Positions 16,183 to 23,795 of a stretch of DNA of 64,000 nt are shown one piece after another (positions within the stretch are counted from its first letter, which is position 1; each line of letters starts with the position of its first letter). This stretch comes from Albitalea sp966211955 (GTDB taxonomy: Bacteria; Pseudomonadota; Gammaproteobacteria; Burkholderiales; Burkholderiaceae_C), in NCBI GenBank assembly GCA_966211955.1, contig CBIHOF010000014.1, positions 62,001-126,000 of the forward strand, in the 5' to 3' direction. A model generated the notes under the pieces. That model was not told the DNA's origin. It saw only the letters and a list, made by a program, of their open reading frames with translations, and ran no database searches. The translations under genes were made by a program, and so were the position numbers.

Positions 16183-16788
16183 TCACCTCGACGCCGCGCT
16201 TGCCCCGGCAGCAGATGAATCATTGAAGCGCAGATGCTGGATCACTGACACCAGGGCCGGCTCCGCCTGCGCCCAGCGGGCCGCGGGCGCACTCAGGTTC
16301 ACGCCGAGGATGTTCCCGCGGAACTCGGTGAACCAGGTGTCGTTGGCCGTGTCCTGCTCCACCGTCGGCGAGGCGTAGCGCAGGTGCGCCCACGCATGGC
16401 CGGCGATGGGCTTGATTTCCTTGTGCTGCCACACCAGGCCAGGCACGGCCTTCGGCAGCAGCTGCTCCATCGCGGCGACGTAGTCCGGCAACTGCTCGGG
16501 CCTGAAGGCGCCATTTTGGTTCGACAGGGTGAACGCGATGGTGGCGCTTCGCTGCGCATCACCGAACGCAGCGACCGGTGGCCGCGCGGACTTGGCGAAC
16601 TTCCGTGCGAGTTCCTCGGGCGACAGGCGGGTGAAGCCGTCGGGGAGCTTCACGATCACGCCGCCGTCGAACAGCGGTGCGGTCTCGCCAGCCTGCGTGT
16701 CGGACACGCAAGCGGCGGACGCAGCCAGCGCGACGAACGCAGATCCGGCGACCGCAAGCGCTGCTTGCCGCCGGCCACGCTCACGCAT
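16183..16788 (-). CDS. exported hypothetical protein (possible lipoprotein)
   Basis: 201 residues from the ATG at 16788, which overlaps the end of the DUF1993 gene by 8 bases. The N-terminus (MRERGRRQAALAVAGSAFVA) is a signal peptide; ASAAC at about 23-27 is a weak lipobox, so lipidation is possible but uncertain. The mature part has VKLPDGFTRLSPEELARKFA and later GHAWAHLRYASPT and FTEFRGNILGVNLS, a pattern seen in periplasmic proteins of unknown role. I do not recognise a named family. It is the last gene of a four-gene overlapping cassette. Confidence 0.75.
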   Translation of the reverse strand: MRERGRRQAALAVAGSAFVALAASAACVSDTQAGETAPLFDGGVIVKLPDGFTRLSPEELARKFAKSARPPVAAFGDAQRSATIAFTLSNQNGAFRPEQLPDYVAAMEQLLPKAVPGLVWQHKEIKPIAGHAWAHLRYASPTVEQDTANDTWFTEFRGNILGVNLSAPAARWAQAEPALVSVIQHLRFNDSSAAGASAASR

Positions 16789-17314
16789 AGGTGTGGAACC
16801 CGTCGTAGTTGCCCTTGCCGAGCCCCACGCCCATGTGACGCAGGATGGCGTAGGCGGTGGTGGCGTGAAAGAAGAAGTTCGGCAGCGCGTACTGCAGCAG
16901 GAAGACCTGCCCCGGCAGCGACACCGGCTCCAACCCGGCCTGGCTCGTGAACTCGCGCGATTCGCTGCCTGCCATCTGCTGCGGGTCGATCGCATCGAGA
17001 AACGCCATCACGCGGGCGATGCGAGCGCGCAGGCCGTCGAAGCCCTCGGCGGATGGTGTGTCTGCCGGCTTGGGCAGGCCCGCGAGCGGCGCGCAAGCCC
17101 GCACCGCGAAACCGGCGGCAATCTCGACCTGCGTCGAGAACGGGTACATCGTCGGCGACAGTCGCGCCTGCAGCAGCGTGTTGGGATCCAGACCCTGCTT
17201 GCGGGCGTGGTTCTGCGCGAGATCGAGCATGGCCGACAGCTGCCGCAGGTAGCGGCCAAAGACAGGCACCGAGGCCTCGTACATGCTGAGCGACGTGATG
17301 GTGTCGGTGGTCAT
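16781..17314 (-). CDS. DUF1993 family protein
   Basis: 177 residues from the ATG at 17314, overlapping the stop of the BON gene (ATGA). Features of DUF1993 are clear: SMYEASVPVFGRYLRQLSAM at the start, ARLSPTMYPFSTQVEIAAGF in the first third, and NFFFHATTAYAILRHMGVGL near the end with its conserved His. The family belongs to the DinB-like four-helix bundles; many DinB relatives bind a metal through three His. Activity unknown. Co-translation with its neighbours is implied by overlaps at both ends. Confidence 0.92.
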   Translation of the reverse strand: MTTDTITSLSMYEASVPVFGRYLRQLSAMLDLAQNHARKQGLDPNTLLQARLSPTMYPFSTQVEIAAGFAVRACAPLAGLPKPADTPSAEGFDGLRARIARVMAFLDAIDPQQMAGSESREFTSQAGLEPVSLPGQVFLLQYALPNFFFHATTAYAILRHMGVGLGKGNYDGFHTYA

Positions 17315-17775
17315 TTCTTCAGGACGTTCAGTTGGTTGATGACGCCTTCGACGTCGTCGAGGTTGCGCACCAAGCGTTCCAGCGCATCGGACTGCGCCTG
17401 CGTGCTCACGCAACCCTTGAGCCACACCCAGCGGCGCTGCCCTTCGGCCCAGACGCTGGTGTCGGTGAAGCCGCCGTCCGCATCGACGGCCTTCTTCACG
17501 CGCGGGATGATTTCCTTGTCGTACAGGTAGGAATTGGGCAGGCGGCACTTGCCCGATTGAAAGCAGCTGGTGCCCCGCTCGATGCGCGAATGGGCTTGTG
17601 CGCGGGCCTCGGCGTCGGTGAGCAACGGCCCTTCGGGCACGGGGCAATCCGCGATGCCCTGCGTGAGCTGCAGGAACGGATCGTCGAAGTGGTTGCTGCG
17701 GTCCTCGGCACTTGCGGCCGTCGCGAACGACAGGCAGAGGAGCAAGCCGGCCAGGCGCAGGCCGTGCCCCGTCAA
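17311..17775 (-). CDS. exported BON domain protein
   Basis: 154 residues from a TTG at 17775 with GAGG about 6 bases upstream; the start overlaps the TGA of the previous gene (ATTGA). This start gives a complete signal peptide (LAGLLLCLSFATAASA) with cleavage before EDRSNHF. The C-terminal half (about 100-154) is a BON domain, WVWLKGCVSTQAQSDALERL and VEGVINQLNVL, a fold that binds membranes or ligands in the periplasm. Three Cys residues in the mature region (IADCP, TSCFQ, GKCRL) could form a disulfide. The TTG start is inferred from coupling and the signal peptide. Confidence 0.8.
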   Translation of the reverse strand: MTGHGLRLAGLLLCLSFATAASAEDRSNHFDDPFLQLTQGIADCPVPEGPLLTDAEARAQAHSRIERGTSCFQSGKCRLPNSYLYDKEIIPRVKKAVDADGGFTDTSVWAEGQRRWVWLKGCVSTQAQSDALERLVRNLDDVEGVINQLNVLKK

Positions 17776-18164
17776 TCGCCCTCGACGAAGTACACCATGC
17801 GCCAGCCGGCGGTCGTCTGCTTGAACCCCGCGCGATAGCCGCCCTTGGCCGCGTCCGCGCATTCCACCAGTGCCGACCTCTGTTCGCAGGGCAGGCTGGT
17901 CACGTGCTGCAGATCCTTGAGCATCTTCGGATGCGATTGCCATTCCGCGATCGCCGCCACCGCGCTCGGCGCGCCCTTGTAGCTCCAGATGAAATCCTCG
18001 CTCATGAGCGCCTGCAGCGCCGCATAGTCCTTGTGCCCCGCGGCCGTGCTGACCGCGAGGACGGAACTCTGCGCCGCAGGCGGAATGGGCCCCGCGGCGT
18101 GCGCCACCGCCCCGCTGGAGGCCGCGAAGATCATCGTCAACGAGAGGGGCAGCCACTGGCGCAT
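17772..18164 (-). CDS. exported NTF2-like (DUF4440-like) protein
   Basis: 130 residues. Signal peptide MRQWLPLSLTMIFAASSGAV with likely cleavage after AHA. The mature domain looks like a small SnoaL/NTF2 cone: AAGHKDYAALQALMSEDFIW is the typical helix pair before the pocket, and AGWRMVYFVEGD the last strand. Two Cys (LPCEQ, VECAD) are close enough for a disulfide. NTF2-like exported proteins often have binding rather than catalytic roles. First gene of the four-gene overlapping set 18164-16183. Confidence 0.8.
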   Translation of the reverse strand: MRQWLPLSLTMIFAASSGAVAHAAGPIPPAAQSSVLAVSTAAGHKDYAALQALMSEDFIWSYKGAPSAVAAIAEWQSHPKMLKDLQHVTSLPCEQRSALVECADAAKGGYRAGFKQTTAGWRMVYFVEGD

Positions 18165-18283
18165 GGGTCCTGACCTTGGTCCTTCGAAGATCGCATCTTG
18201 ACACCGTCGGCACGGTTTCAGGCGTGCATTCGTCTCTTTGCGAGCGCAAATCCGGGAAGATCATGAGTGATTTCCGCGAGCCT

Positions 18284-18769
18284 TCAGGGCTGCTTCGGCG
18301 CCGCATCCCAATGCTCTGCGATCTTTCCGCCTTCGATGCGGAACATGTCGAACCAGGTGGTGGTGTACTTCTTCGCCGCGTCCTTCGGGTCGGGCAGCTC
18401 GCGAACGAAGCTCAGGATGACCAGGTCGCCCTCGGCGGTGATGGCGACCAGCGGTGCCTTCACTTTCGGCTCGATGGGGTGCGGCTTGGCGAACTTCGAG
18501 AAGAAGTCGGTGAACGCGGCACGTCCGGTGGGCACGTTGGGGTTGTGCTGCATGTAGGTCTCGGCCATGTACTTGGGCGCGAGCTCCATGTGGCCGCCTT
18601 CGAACACCTCGCGCCAGAAGTCGTAGACGAGGCGCTTGTTGGCAGCGAGCTTGGGATCGGGGCTCGCGAGCAGCAGGTCATGGTCGGCTTGCGGCACCAC
18701 GGCCAGTTGCGCCTGGCTTGCGAGCGGTAGCAGCAACAGCAGCGAGGCGAGGATGGAGCGGATGAGCAT
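18284..18769 (-). CDS. exported SnoaL-like (NTF2 superfamily) protein
   Basis: 161 residues from the ATG at 18769. Signal peptide MLIRSILASLLLLLPLASQA cut before QLAVV. The mature protein follows the SnoaL-like aldol-condensation family: KRLVYDFWREVFEGGHMELA, then YMAETYMQHNPNVPTGRAAF with its characteristic YxQHNP, and TTTWFDMFRIEGGKIAEHWD. Such proteins are common next to reductases and GSTs; no substrate can be assigned. The GST gene ends 58 bases upstream on the same strand. Confidence 0.9.
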   Translation of the reverse strand: MLIRSILASLLLLLPLASQAQLAVVPQADHDLLLASPDPKLAANKRLVYDFWREVFEGGHMELAPKYMAETYMQHNPNVPTGRAAFTDFFSKFAKPHPIEPKVKAPLVAITAEGDLVILSFVRELPDPKDAAKKYTTTWFDMFRIEGGKIAEHWDAAPKQP

Positions 18770-18827
18770 TGGAGTCCCGTCGTCGAGTTTGAGTGGAAGG
18801 AAGGCGCGTCGCTTCGAGGAAGGCGCA

Positions 18828-19442
18828 TCACTTCGGCGGTGCGGCAAGGAACTGGGGCAGCAGCTCGGCGTCTGCCGAGAACGATTCGAGCGCCGGATGG
18901 CGTGCCACATCCACGACGCCGGGCAGCAGCATGTGGGTGAACTGCCAGGCCACGGCCGTGGTGACGCCGGCTTGGGAGATGCGCTCGCTGCCCGCGGACA
19001 ACGGCCGGCGCTGAAGCTCAGCCTCGAGCGCCGTGTAGGCCGCATGCAGTTGACCCGTCACCCGGGCGAGCCAGGGCGCATGCTGTTTCTCCGCCGGGCG
19101 AAGCTCATGCTCGTACACGATCTGCACCGATTTCTCGCATGCGGCGAGCGCCAGGCCGATGAGCCGCAGCTCGTGCTGCCGCTCGGGGTTGGACCGGGGC
19201 ATGAGGCTGCGTTTGGCAGTGCCAAGCGATTCGGCCCAGTCGAGGATGAGCGTCGAATCCATCAGCACTTCGCCGTCGTCGCACACCAGCGTGGGTGCCT
19301 TCACGACGGGGTTGATCTCACGGAACTGGTCGAAGGTGCGGAACACCGAGATCGAGCGGTGCTCAAAGGCGATGCCCATGAGATGGAGCGACACCGCGAC
19401 GCGGCGGACGTAAGGCGAGTCAAGCATGCCGATGAGTTGCAC
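18828..19442 (-). CDS. glutathione S-transferase family protein
   Basis: 204 residues from a GTG at 19442. Residues 1-80 are the thioredoxin-like GST N-domain: MQLIGMLDSPYVRRVAVSLH with the Ser-Pro at positions 9-10 in the catalytic position, INPVVKAPTLVCDDGEVLMD with the cis-Pro, and DSTLILDWAE binding glutathione. The helical C-domain (about 90-204) is complete. GSTs of this kind act in detoxification or stress. The gene lies 35 bases downstream of a VOC gene on the same strand. Confidence 0.92.
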   Translation of the reverse strand: MQLIGMLDSPYVRRVAVSLHLMGIAFEHRSISVFRTFDQFREINPVVKAPTLVCDDGEVLMDSTLILDWAESLGTAKRSLMPRSNPERQHELRLIGLALAACEKSVQIVYEHELRPAEKQHAPWLARVTGQLHAAYTALEAELQRRPLSAGSERISQAGVTTAVAWQFTHMLLPGVVDVARHPALESFSADAELLPQFLAAPPK

Positions 19443-19477
19443 GGGAGTTCCTCCGGTGATGGTTGAAAGTGGGTGTG

Positions 19478-19873
19478 CTACCGATCGGCCGATTCATACA
19501 GCTCCAGCGGCAGCCCGTCGGGGTCGGCGAAGAAGGTGAAGCGTTGCCCGGTGATTTCGTCGACACGGATGGGCTCGACCTCGATGCCCTGGGCTTGCAA
19601 TGCAGCGGCGGCCACTTGCACGTCGGCCACGCCGAAGGCCAAGTGCCGCAGGCCTTGCGCCTCGGGGTAGGACGGCCTGGGGGGCGCGCCAGGGAAGGAG
19701 AAGAGCTCGATCTGCGAGCCATCGGGCAGGGCGAGGTCGAGCTTGTACGAATCGCGGGCGGCGCGGTAGGTCTCGGTGATCACCGGCAGGCCGAGCACTT
19801 CGGTGTAGAAGCGCTTGGAGCAGGCGTAGTCGCTGCAGATGATGGCGACGTGATGGAGCTTGGTGATCTGCAT
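19478..19873 (-). CDS. VOC family protein (SMU1112c/YaeR-like)
   Basis: 131 residues. Two babbb repeats of the VOC fold with metal ligands in LHHVAIICSDYACSKRFYTE (His), GSQIELFSFP (Glu), GLRHLAFGV (His) and DPDGLPLELYE (Glu). The pattern matches the SMU1112c/YaeR subgroup of glyoxalase-I-like proteins. Likely binds a divalent metal and acts on a small carbonyl or thiol adduct; the true substrate is unknown. It lies just upstream of the GST gene on the same strand. Confidence 0.92.
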   Translation of the reverse strand: MQITKLHHVAIICSDYACSKRFYTEVLGLPVITETYRAARDSYKLDLALPDGSQIELFSFPGAPPRPSYPEAQGLRHLAFGVADVQVAAAALQAQGIEVEPIRVDEITGQRFTFFADPDGLPLELYESADR

Positions 19874-19964
19874 GGAAGGCTCGCGGATGGACCGGCGTCA
19901 AGCGTGTCAGCCGCGCAGTCTAGGGCCAAGGTGCGCACGGCGCCTGCTGCCGTCGACAGCACAG

Positions 19965-20444
19965 CTACCAGCGCGCGCGGATCTCCTCGATGCGCCCGCG
20001 GTTCACCCCGTAGTCCTTGCCGCCCACGCGCGAGGCGGAGCGCAGCTGCACGGTCTGAGTCTTCGGGTCGAACCAGAACTCGGCGTCGTCCACGTAGCGC
20101 ATGAGGCGGGTGGTGAACTGCACGTAGAGATAGTCCGGCTCGCTCGTGATCACCTTGGCGCCGGGCATGGTCTCGATGATGCCGCGCAGCTTGGCCATGG
20201 TGGCGGCCGCGTCACCGCGTGCGGGCAAGGGCGCGATCTTCGCGTAGTCGTGCGCCGGGTTGTCGGGGTACAGCTCGGCCTGGGTCGAGACGCTGTTGGG
20301 CGTGCGCGAAGGCGGCTTGAGCCGGCCATCGCGCACGCCGAGATTGGACGGCGCCTTGCCCTGCAGCAGCCCGAGCTGGCCGATGAGAAGCACACCAACG
20401 ATCATCACCACGACGATGATCGCGAGCCATTTGAGGATGAGCAT
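19965..20444 (-). CDS. DUF1499 domain-containing membrane-anchored protein
   Basis: 159 residues. One N-terminal hydrophobic helix (about 5-26: WLAIIVVVMIVGVLLIGQLG) anchors the protein. The rest is DUF1499: PNSVSTQAE near residue 50, then a helix AAATMAKLRGIIETMPGAKV, a strand YLYVQFTTRLMRYVDDAEFW and the closing LRSASRVGGKDYGVNRGRIE, all diagnostic. Function unknown. It is divergent from the carboxypeptidase gene; only 77 bases separate the two starts, so promoters of both must overlap there. Confidence 0.93.
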   Translation of the reverse strand: MLILKWLAIIVVVMIVGVLLIGQLGLLQGKAPSNLGVRDGRLKPPSRTPNSVSTQAELYPDNPAHDYAKIAPLPARGDAAATMAKLRGIIETMPGAKVITSEPDYLYVQFTTRLMRYVDDAEFWFDPKTQTVQLRSASRVGGKDYGVNRGRIEEIRARW

Positions 20445-20521
20445 GAGCGTTGGCCTCTGGACGATGCTGCGGGGGGCTTATATTGCCAGCCCGTGCAGGC
20501 TCACAACAGGGAGAAACGGCG

Positions 20522-22270
20522 ATGTCGCTGAAGGTGATGGTTCCAGGTGGGCGCTGGTGGCTGGCGATGGGGCTTGCGTCGAGCCTGTTGGCGTGTGCTG
20601 CCCCGGTGAACAAGGCGGCCGTGCCGGCCGGCGCGGTGTCGACGGCGCCGGTGAAGCCCCTGCGTGTGGCGCTCGCCGAGGCAGCGCCTGTCATCGCACC
20701 CCATGCCGAACCGGCGGCGCCCGACGTCAAGCCCTATGCCGATGCCGTGGCGGCTCGATTCCCCGATCCGGAGGTGGACTTGCCAACCCCGGCCTTCGCG
20801 CCTGGCCATGCCGGTTTCACCAGCAACGATGAGTTGCACTCGCTCATCGCCAGCCTCGTGCGCGACGGGCGCGGCGAGCGTGCCACCGTCAAGCTGCTGT
20901 CGCTCGGCCGTTCGCAGTCGGGCCAGGCCATCGAAGGCTTGCTGTTCACCCGGCTGGCCGAGACCGACCCGGCCGCCATTGCCGCCTCCAGTCGCCCAAC
21001 CGTGATGCTGGTCGGGCAGCAACACGGCGACGAGCCAGCCGGCAGCGAGGCGCTGCTGGTCGTCGCGCAGGAACTGGCGCGCGGCAAGCTCGAGCCCCTG
21101 CTGGACCGCATTAACGTGGTGATGATCCCGCGCGCCAACCCGGACGGTGCGCAGGAGCGCAACCGCGTCACGGCAAGCGGCATCGACATGAACCGCGACC
21201 ACCTGCTGCTCAAGACACCCGAGGCACAGGCCCAGGCGCAGTTGGCGCGTGACTATCACCCGGCGGTCATCGTGGACTCGCACGAGTACTCGGTGGTCGG
21301 GCGCTACGTGCAGAAGTTCGACGCGGTGCAAAAGTTCGATGCGCTGGTGCAGTACGCGATGACGGCCAACGAGCCGAGCTTCATCACCAAGGCGGCGGAA
21401 GAGTGGTTTCGTCAGCCGCTGCTTGCAAGCTTCAAGGCCGAAGGGCTGAGCACCGAGTGGTACTACACCACCTCGACCGACCTCTCCGACCGCAAGGTGT
21501 CGATGGGCGGCGTGCAGCCGGACACCGGCCGCAACGTGAACGGGCTGAAGAACGCGGTGAGCTTTCTCATCGAGACCCGCGGCGTGGGCATCGGCCGGCT
21601 GCACCTGAAGCGCCGGGTGTTCACGCACGTCACGGCGCTGCACAGCCTCTTGCAGAGCGCGGCGCTCAAGTCGGCCGAGATGGCGAAGCTGCGTGCTTTC
21701 GTCGAGCAGGATGTGGCCTCGCAAGCCTGCCAGGGCGAGATGGTGGTGGAGGCCGCCGCCACGCCCAGCGAGTACGTGCTGCGCATGCTCGACCCGCAGA
21801 CCGGTGCCGACAAGCCTCTGACCGTGGCGTGGGATTCGTCGCTGGAGCTGCGCGCGGTGAAGAAGCGCACGCGGCCTTGCGGCTACTGGCTGTCCAACGA
21901 CCAGACGGATGCGGTGCTGCGCCTGCGCGGCCTGGGCGTGACGGTGATGCAGCTTTCCGCCGACGGCGACCTGCGTGCCGAGACCTACCGGGAGTTGTCG
22001 CGCGACACCGGCGCCCGGCCTGACGTACGCGGCACGATCGCTGACGTCAACGGCATCGTGAAGGTGCAGGTGCAGACGGTGCCGTCGCTCATCGACGTGA
22101 AGGGCGGCAGCTACTACGTTCCGCTGGACCAGCCGCTGGCCAACCTGGCCATCGCGGCACTGGAGCCTGACACCCAGAACAGCTACTTCGCCAATGGCAT
22201 CGTGGCGAGCCTGGATGCGCAGGCGAGGGTGATGTCGCGGCCCGCGGTGAAGATGACAGCGCTGCCCTGA
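20522..22270 (+). CDS. M14 family zinc carboxypeptidase-like lipoprotein
   Basis: 582 residues from the ATG at 20522 (GGAGAAAC upstream). The N-terminus ends in LASSLLACAAP, a good lipobox with Cys near residue 24, so the mature protein should be a lipoprotein. The M14 zinc site is visible: VGQQHGDEPAGSEAL (HxxE, near 170), MIPRANPDGAQERNR, GIDMNRDHL, and the third ligand His in DSHEYS (near 255); the catalytic Glu lies in SFLIETRGVG (near 355). The last 200 residues form an extra beta-rich region. It should cleave C-terminal residues from peptides, perhaps cell-wall peptides, in the periplasm. Confidence 0.93.
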   Translation: MSLKVMVPGGRWWLAMGLASSLLACAAPVNKAAVPAGAVSTAPVKPLRVALAEAAPVIAPHAEPAAPDVKPYADAVAARFPDPEVDLPTPAFAPGHAGFTSNDELHSLIASLVRDGRGERATVKLLSLGRSQSGQAIEGLLFTRLAETDPAAIAASSRPTVMLVGQQHGDEPAGSEALLVVAQELARGKLEPLLDRINVVMIPRANPDGAQERNRVTASGIDMNRDHLLLKTPEAQAQAQLARDYHPAVIVDSHEYSVVGRYVQKFDAVQKFDALVQYAMTANEPSFITKAAEEWFRQPLLASFKAEGLSTEWYYTTSTDLSDRKVSMGGVQPDTGRNVNGLKNAVSFLIETRGVGIGRLHLKRRVFTHVTALHSLLQSAALKSAEMAKLRAFVEQDVASQACQGEMVVEAAATPSEYVLRMLDPQTGADKPLTVAWDSSLELRAVKKRTRPCGYWLSNDQTDAVLRLRGLGVTVMQLSADGDLRAETYRELSRDTGARPDVRGTIADVNGIVKVQVQTVPSLIDVKGGSYYVPLDQPLANLAIAALEPDTQNSYFANGIVASLDAQARVMSRPAVKMTALP

Positions 22271-22368
22271 CGCAGCGACTTGGCCGGCGTCTCGCCCGGC
22301 GTCTTGCCCGGCGTGCATCCGGCGCGCAAACTCGTGCGTACAAGGCTGCACACGGACAGGAGACCGCC

Positions 22369-22854
22369 ATGCAGAAATTCGTCGAAGTCAGCCATGAGGA
22401 ACTGATCGCCGCGCCGCTCTCGGCGGTGTGCTCGCAGTTCGCCGACCTGCGGCATCACATCACCACCAACGTGCATCCCAAGCTTCGCTTCGAGATTCTC
22501 TCGATGTCGGAGTACGGGGCGCGTTTCGTGCAGGAGGTGAAGCTGCTGGGCATCGTCCAGCGCGACGTGTTCGAGCGTGAGATCGCGCCCGACCGGCTCA
22601 GCATGGTCGACCGCTCGGTGGAAGGGTTCAACAAGGGAGGGTCGCTGAGTTTCAGCTTCCGTGCGCAAGACAAGGACGGCCGCGAGGCGACTGCGGTTGG
22701 CATCACCATCCGGCTGCCGGTGCCGCGCTTGCTCGGTTTCCTGAGCGGCGTGCTCGAAGCCCAGGTGCGGCGCGAACTGCTCGCGGCCGTCGCCGAGGAC
22801 AAGCACGACCTCGAAGTGCGGGGCTATCCGGCGCGCTTGCGCATGGCGGCCTGA
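22369..22854 (+). CDS. SRPBCC family protein
   Basis: 161 residues with a good AGGAG about 9 bases upstream of the ATG. It has the START/Bet v1-like pattern: MQKFVEVSHEELIAAPLSAV opening strand and helix, FADLRHHITTNVHPKLRF, a long middle of beta strands (GARFVQEVKLLGIVQRDVFE), and a C-terminal helix ending LLAAVAEDKHDLE. SRPBCC proteins bind hydrophobic ligands in a deep cavity. No signal peptide. The ligand is unknown and the neighbours do not help. Confidence 0.8.
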   Translation: MQKFVEVSHEELIAAPLSAVCSQFADLRHHITTNVHPKLRFEILSMSEYGARFVQEVKLLGIVQRDVFEREIAPDRLSMVDRSVEGFNKGGSLSFSFRAQDKDGREATAVGITIRLPVPRLLGFLSGVLEAQVRRELLAAVAEDKHDLEVRGYPARLRMAA

Positions 22855-23011
22855 GGACGCCGGCGAGGGTTGCTGGCAGGTGGGCGAACGGGCGGGCGCC
22901 TCGCTCGAGGCCGCAGCGCGACCACGCAGCTCACCACCCGGTTTAAGAGTAACGATTCCCGCGTGGCTTGTTGCGCCTTGCCCACCCCGGAAACCAGACG
23001 TCAGAAGAACA

Positions 23012-23557
23012 TCATGCGTCGTCGTTGCGGCGGTTGCGCGACAGCAGGAAGCCCAGCACGCCCAGGCCGGCGAGCGTCAGCAGCAGCGACGACGGCTCGG
23101 GGATGGCGCTGACCGTGCTCACGCCGATGAACGAGAACATGTGGTCGTTGTAGTCGTGGTCCCCACCGCCGACGATGTCCTCGAAGCTGACGAAGGTCCG
23201 CCCGCTGGTGTCGGTCGTCACCATGGCGTGGGCGAGGCCATCGATGTTCGCCGCGCCGCTGCCGGTGTGGAACAGCGCGCCGGTATTGAGCACGCGCAAC
23301 ACCACGTCGATGGCGGTGCCCGCGGCAAAGCTGCCCAGGTCCCACTCGGTGCCCACGAGCGTGGCATGGTTGGGGAAGATTTCCGCCGAACCATTGACGC
23401 TGATCAGGCTGTCGTACCGCGCATCCGATCCCTCGAAACGGATGATGACGTCGTCGCCCGTGGCGAACAGGCTGTCGCCGAGCGCGGCCTGCGCAAGCGG
23501 CGAAACGAGAACTGCCGCCAACGCCAGAGCGGGCGCGAGCTTTCCTGCGATTTTCAT
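23012..23557 (-). CDS. PEP-CTERM sorting domain protein with DUF4114-like motif
   Basis: 181 residues from the ATG at 23557. A signal peptide (MKIAGKLAPALALAAVLVSP, cut after AQA) is followed by a beta-rich domain; FEDIVGGGDHDYNDHMFSF near residues 130-148 is the Asp/Asn-rich motif of DUF4114 proteins. The end is a textbook PEP-CTERM signal: AIPEPSS, hydrophobic helix LLLTLAGLGVLGFLL and basic RNRRN. PEP-CTERM proteins are processed by an exosortase and usually belong to exopolysaccharide-producing bacteria; the exosortase is not in this window. A 238-base gap with two hairpins lies upstream. Confidence 0.93.
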   Translation of the reverse strand: MKIAGKLAPALALAAVLVSPLAQAALGDSLFATGDDVIIRFEGSDARYDSLISVNGSAEIFPNHATLVGTEWDLGSFAAGTAIDVVLRVLNTGALFHTGSGAANIDGLAHAMVTTDTSGRTFVSFEDIVGGGDHDYNDHMFSFIGVSTVSAIPEPSSLLLTLAGLGVLGFLLSRNRRNDDA

Positions 23558-23718
23558 GAACGGAACTCCCAAAACGAAAGGTTGCTTACTTGGACTGCGC
23601 AAACTGCCGGTTGTCCACCGATGAAGGCGAGACTCTTCGGCAACGGGCGTGCCCGCAGAGAGCAAAACCTGCGTTTCGAGCAGCAGCGCTTGTAAGGTCG
23701 CGCCTGGGCTAAGAAGTT

Positions 23719-23779
23719 TTTTCCGGCGGCTGAACGGAATCGCCGGAAAAGTTGGGTGGGTGTGTTTCCCACCTTTTTT
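23719..23779. promoter_or_regulatory. two hairpins in the gap upstream of the PEP-CTERM gene
   Basis: A perfect inverted repeat TTTTCCGGCG (23719-23728) with CGCCGGAAAA (23741-23750), 12-base centre, is followed by a shorter hairpin GGTGGG (23755-23760) with CCCACC (23768-23773) and six T. The second has the form of an intrinsic terminator on the plus strand, although no plus-strand gene ends nearby. The pair lies 160-220 bases upstream of the PEP-CTERM start and just after the HerA-like gene, so it may end that transcript or act in the leader. Confidence 0.4.
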
Positions 23780-23795
23780 GCGGGTCAGCTTCCGA

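Noticed and set aside
20501..22351. Open minus-strand frame of over 600 codons opposite the carboxypeptidase.
   Set aside because: The plus-strand product has zinc motifs and a lipobox; the minus frame is His/Arg-rich noise typical of high-GC shadows.
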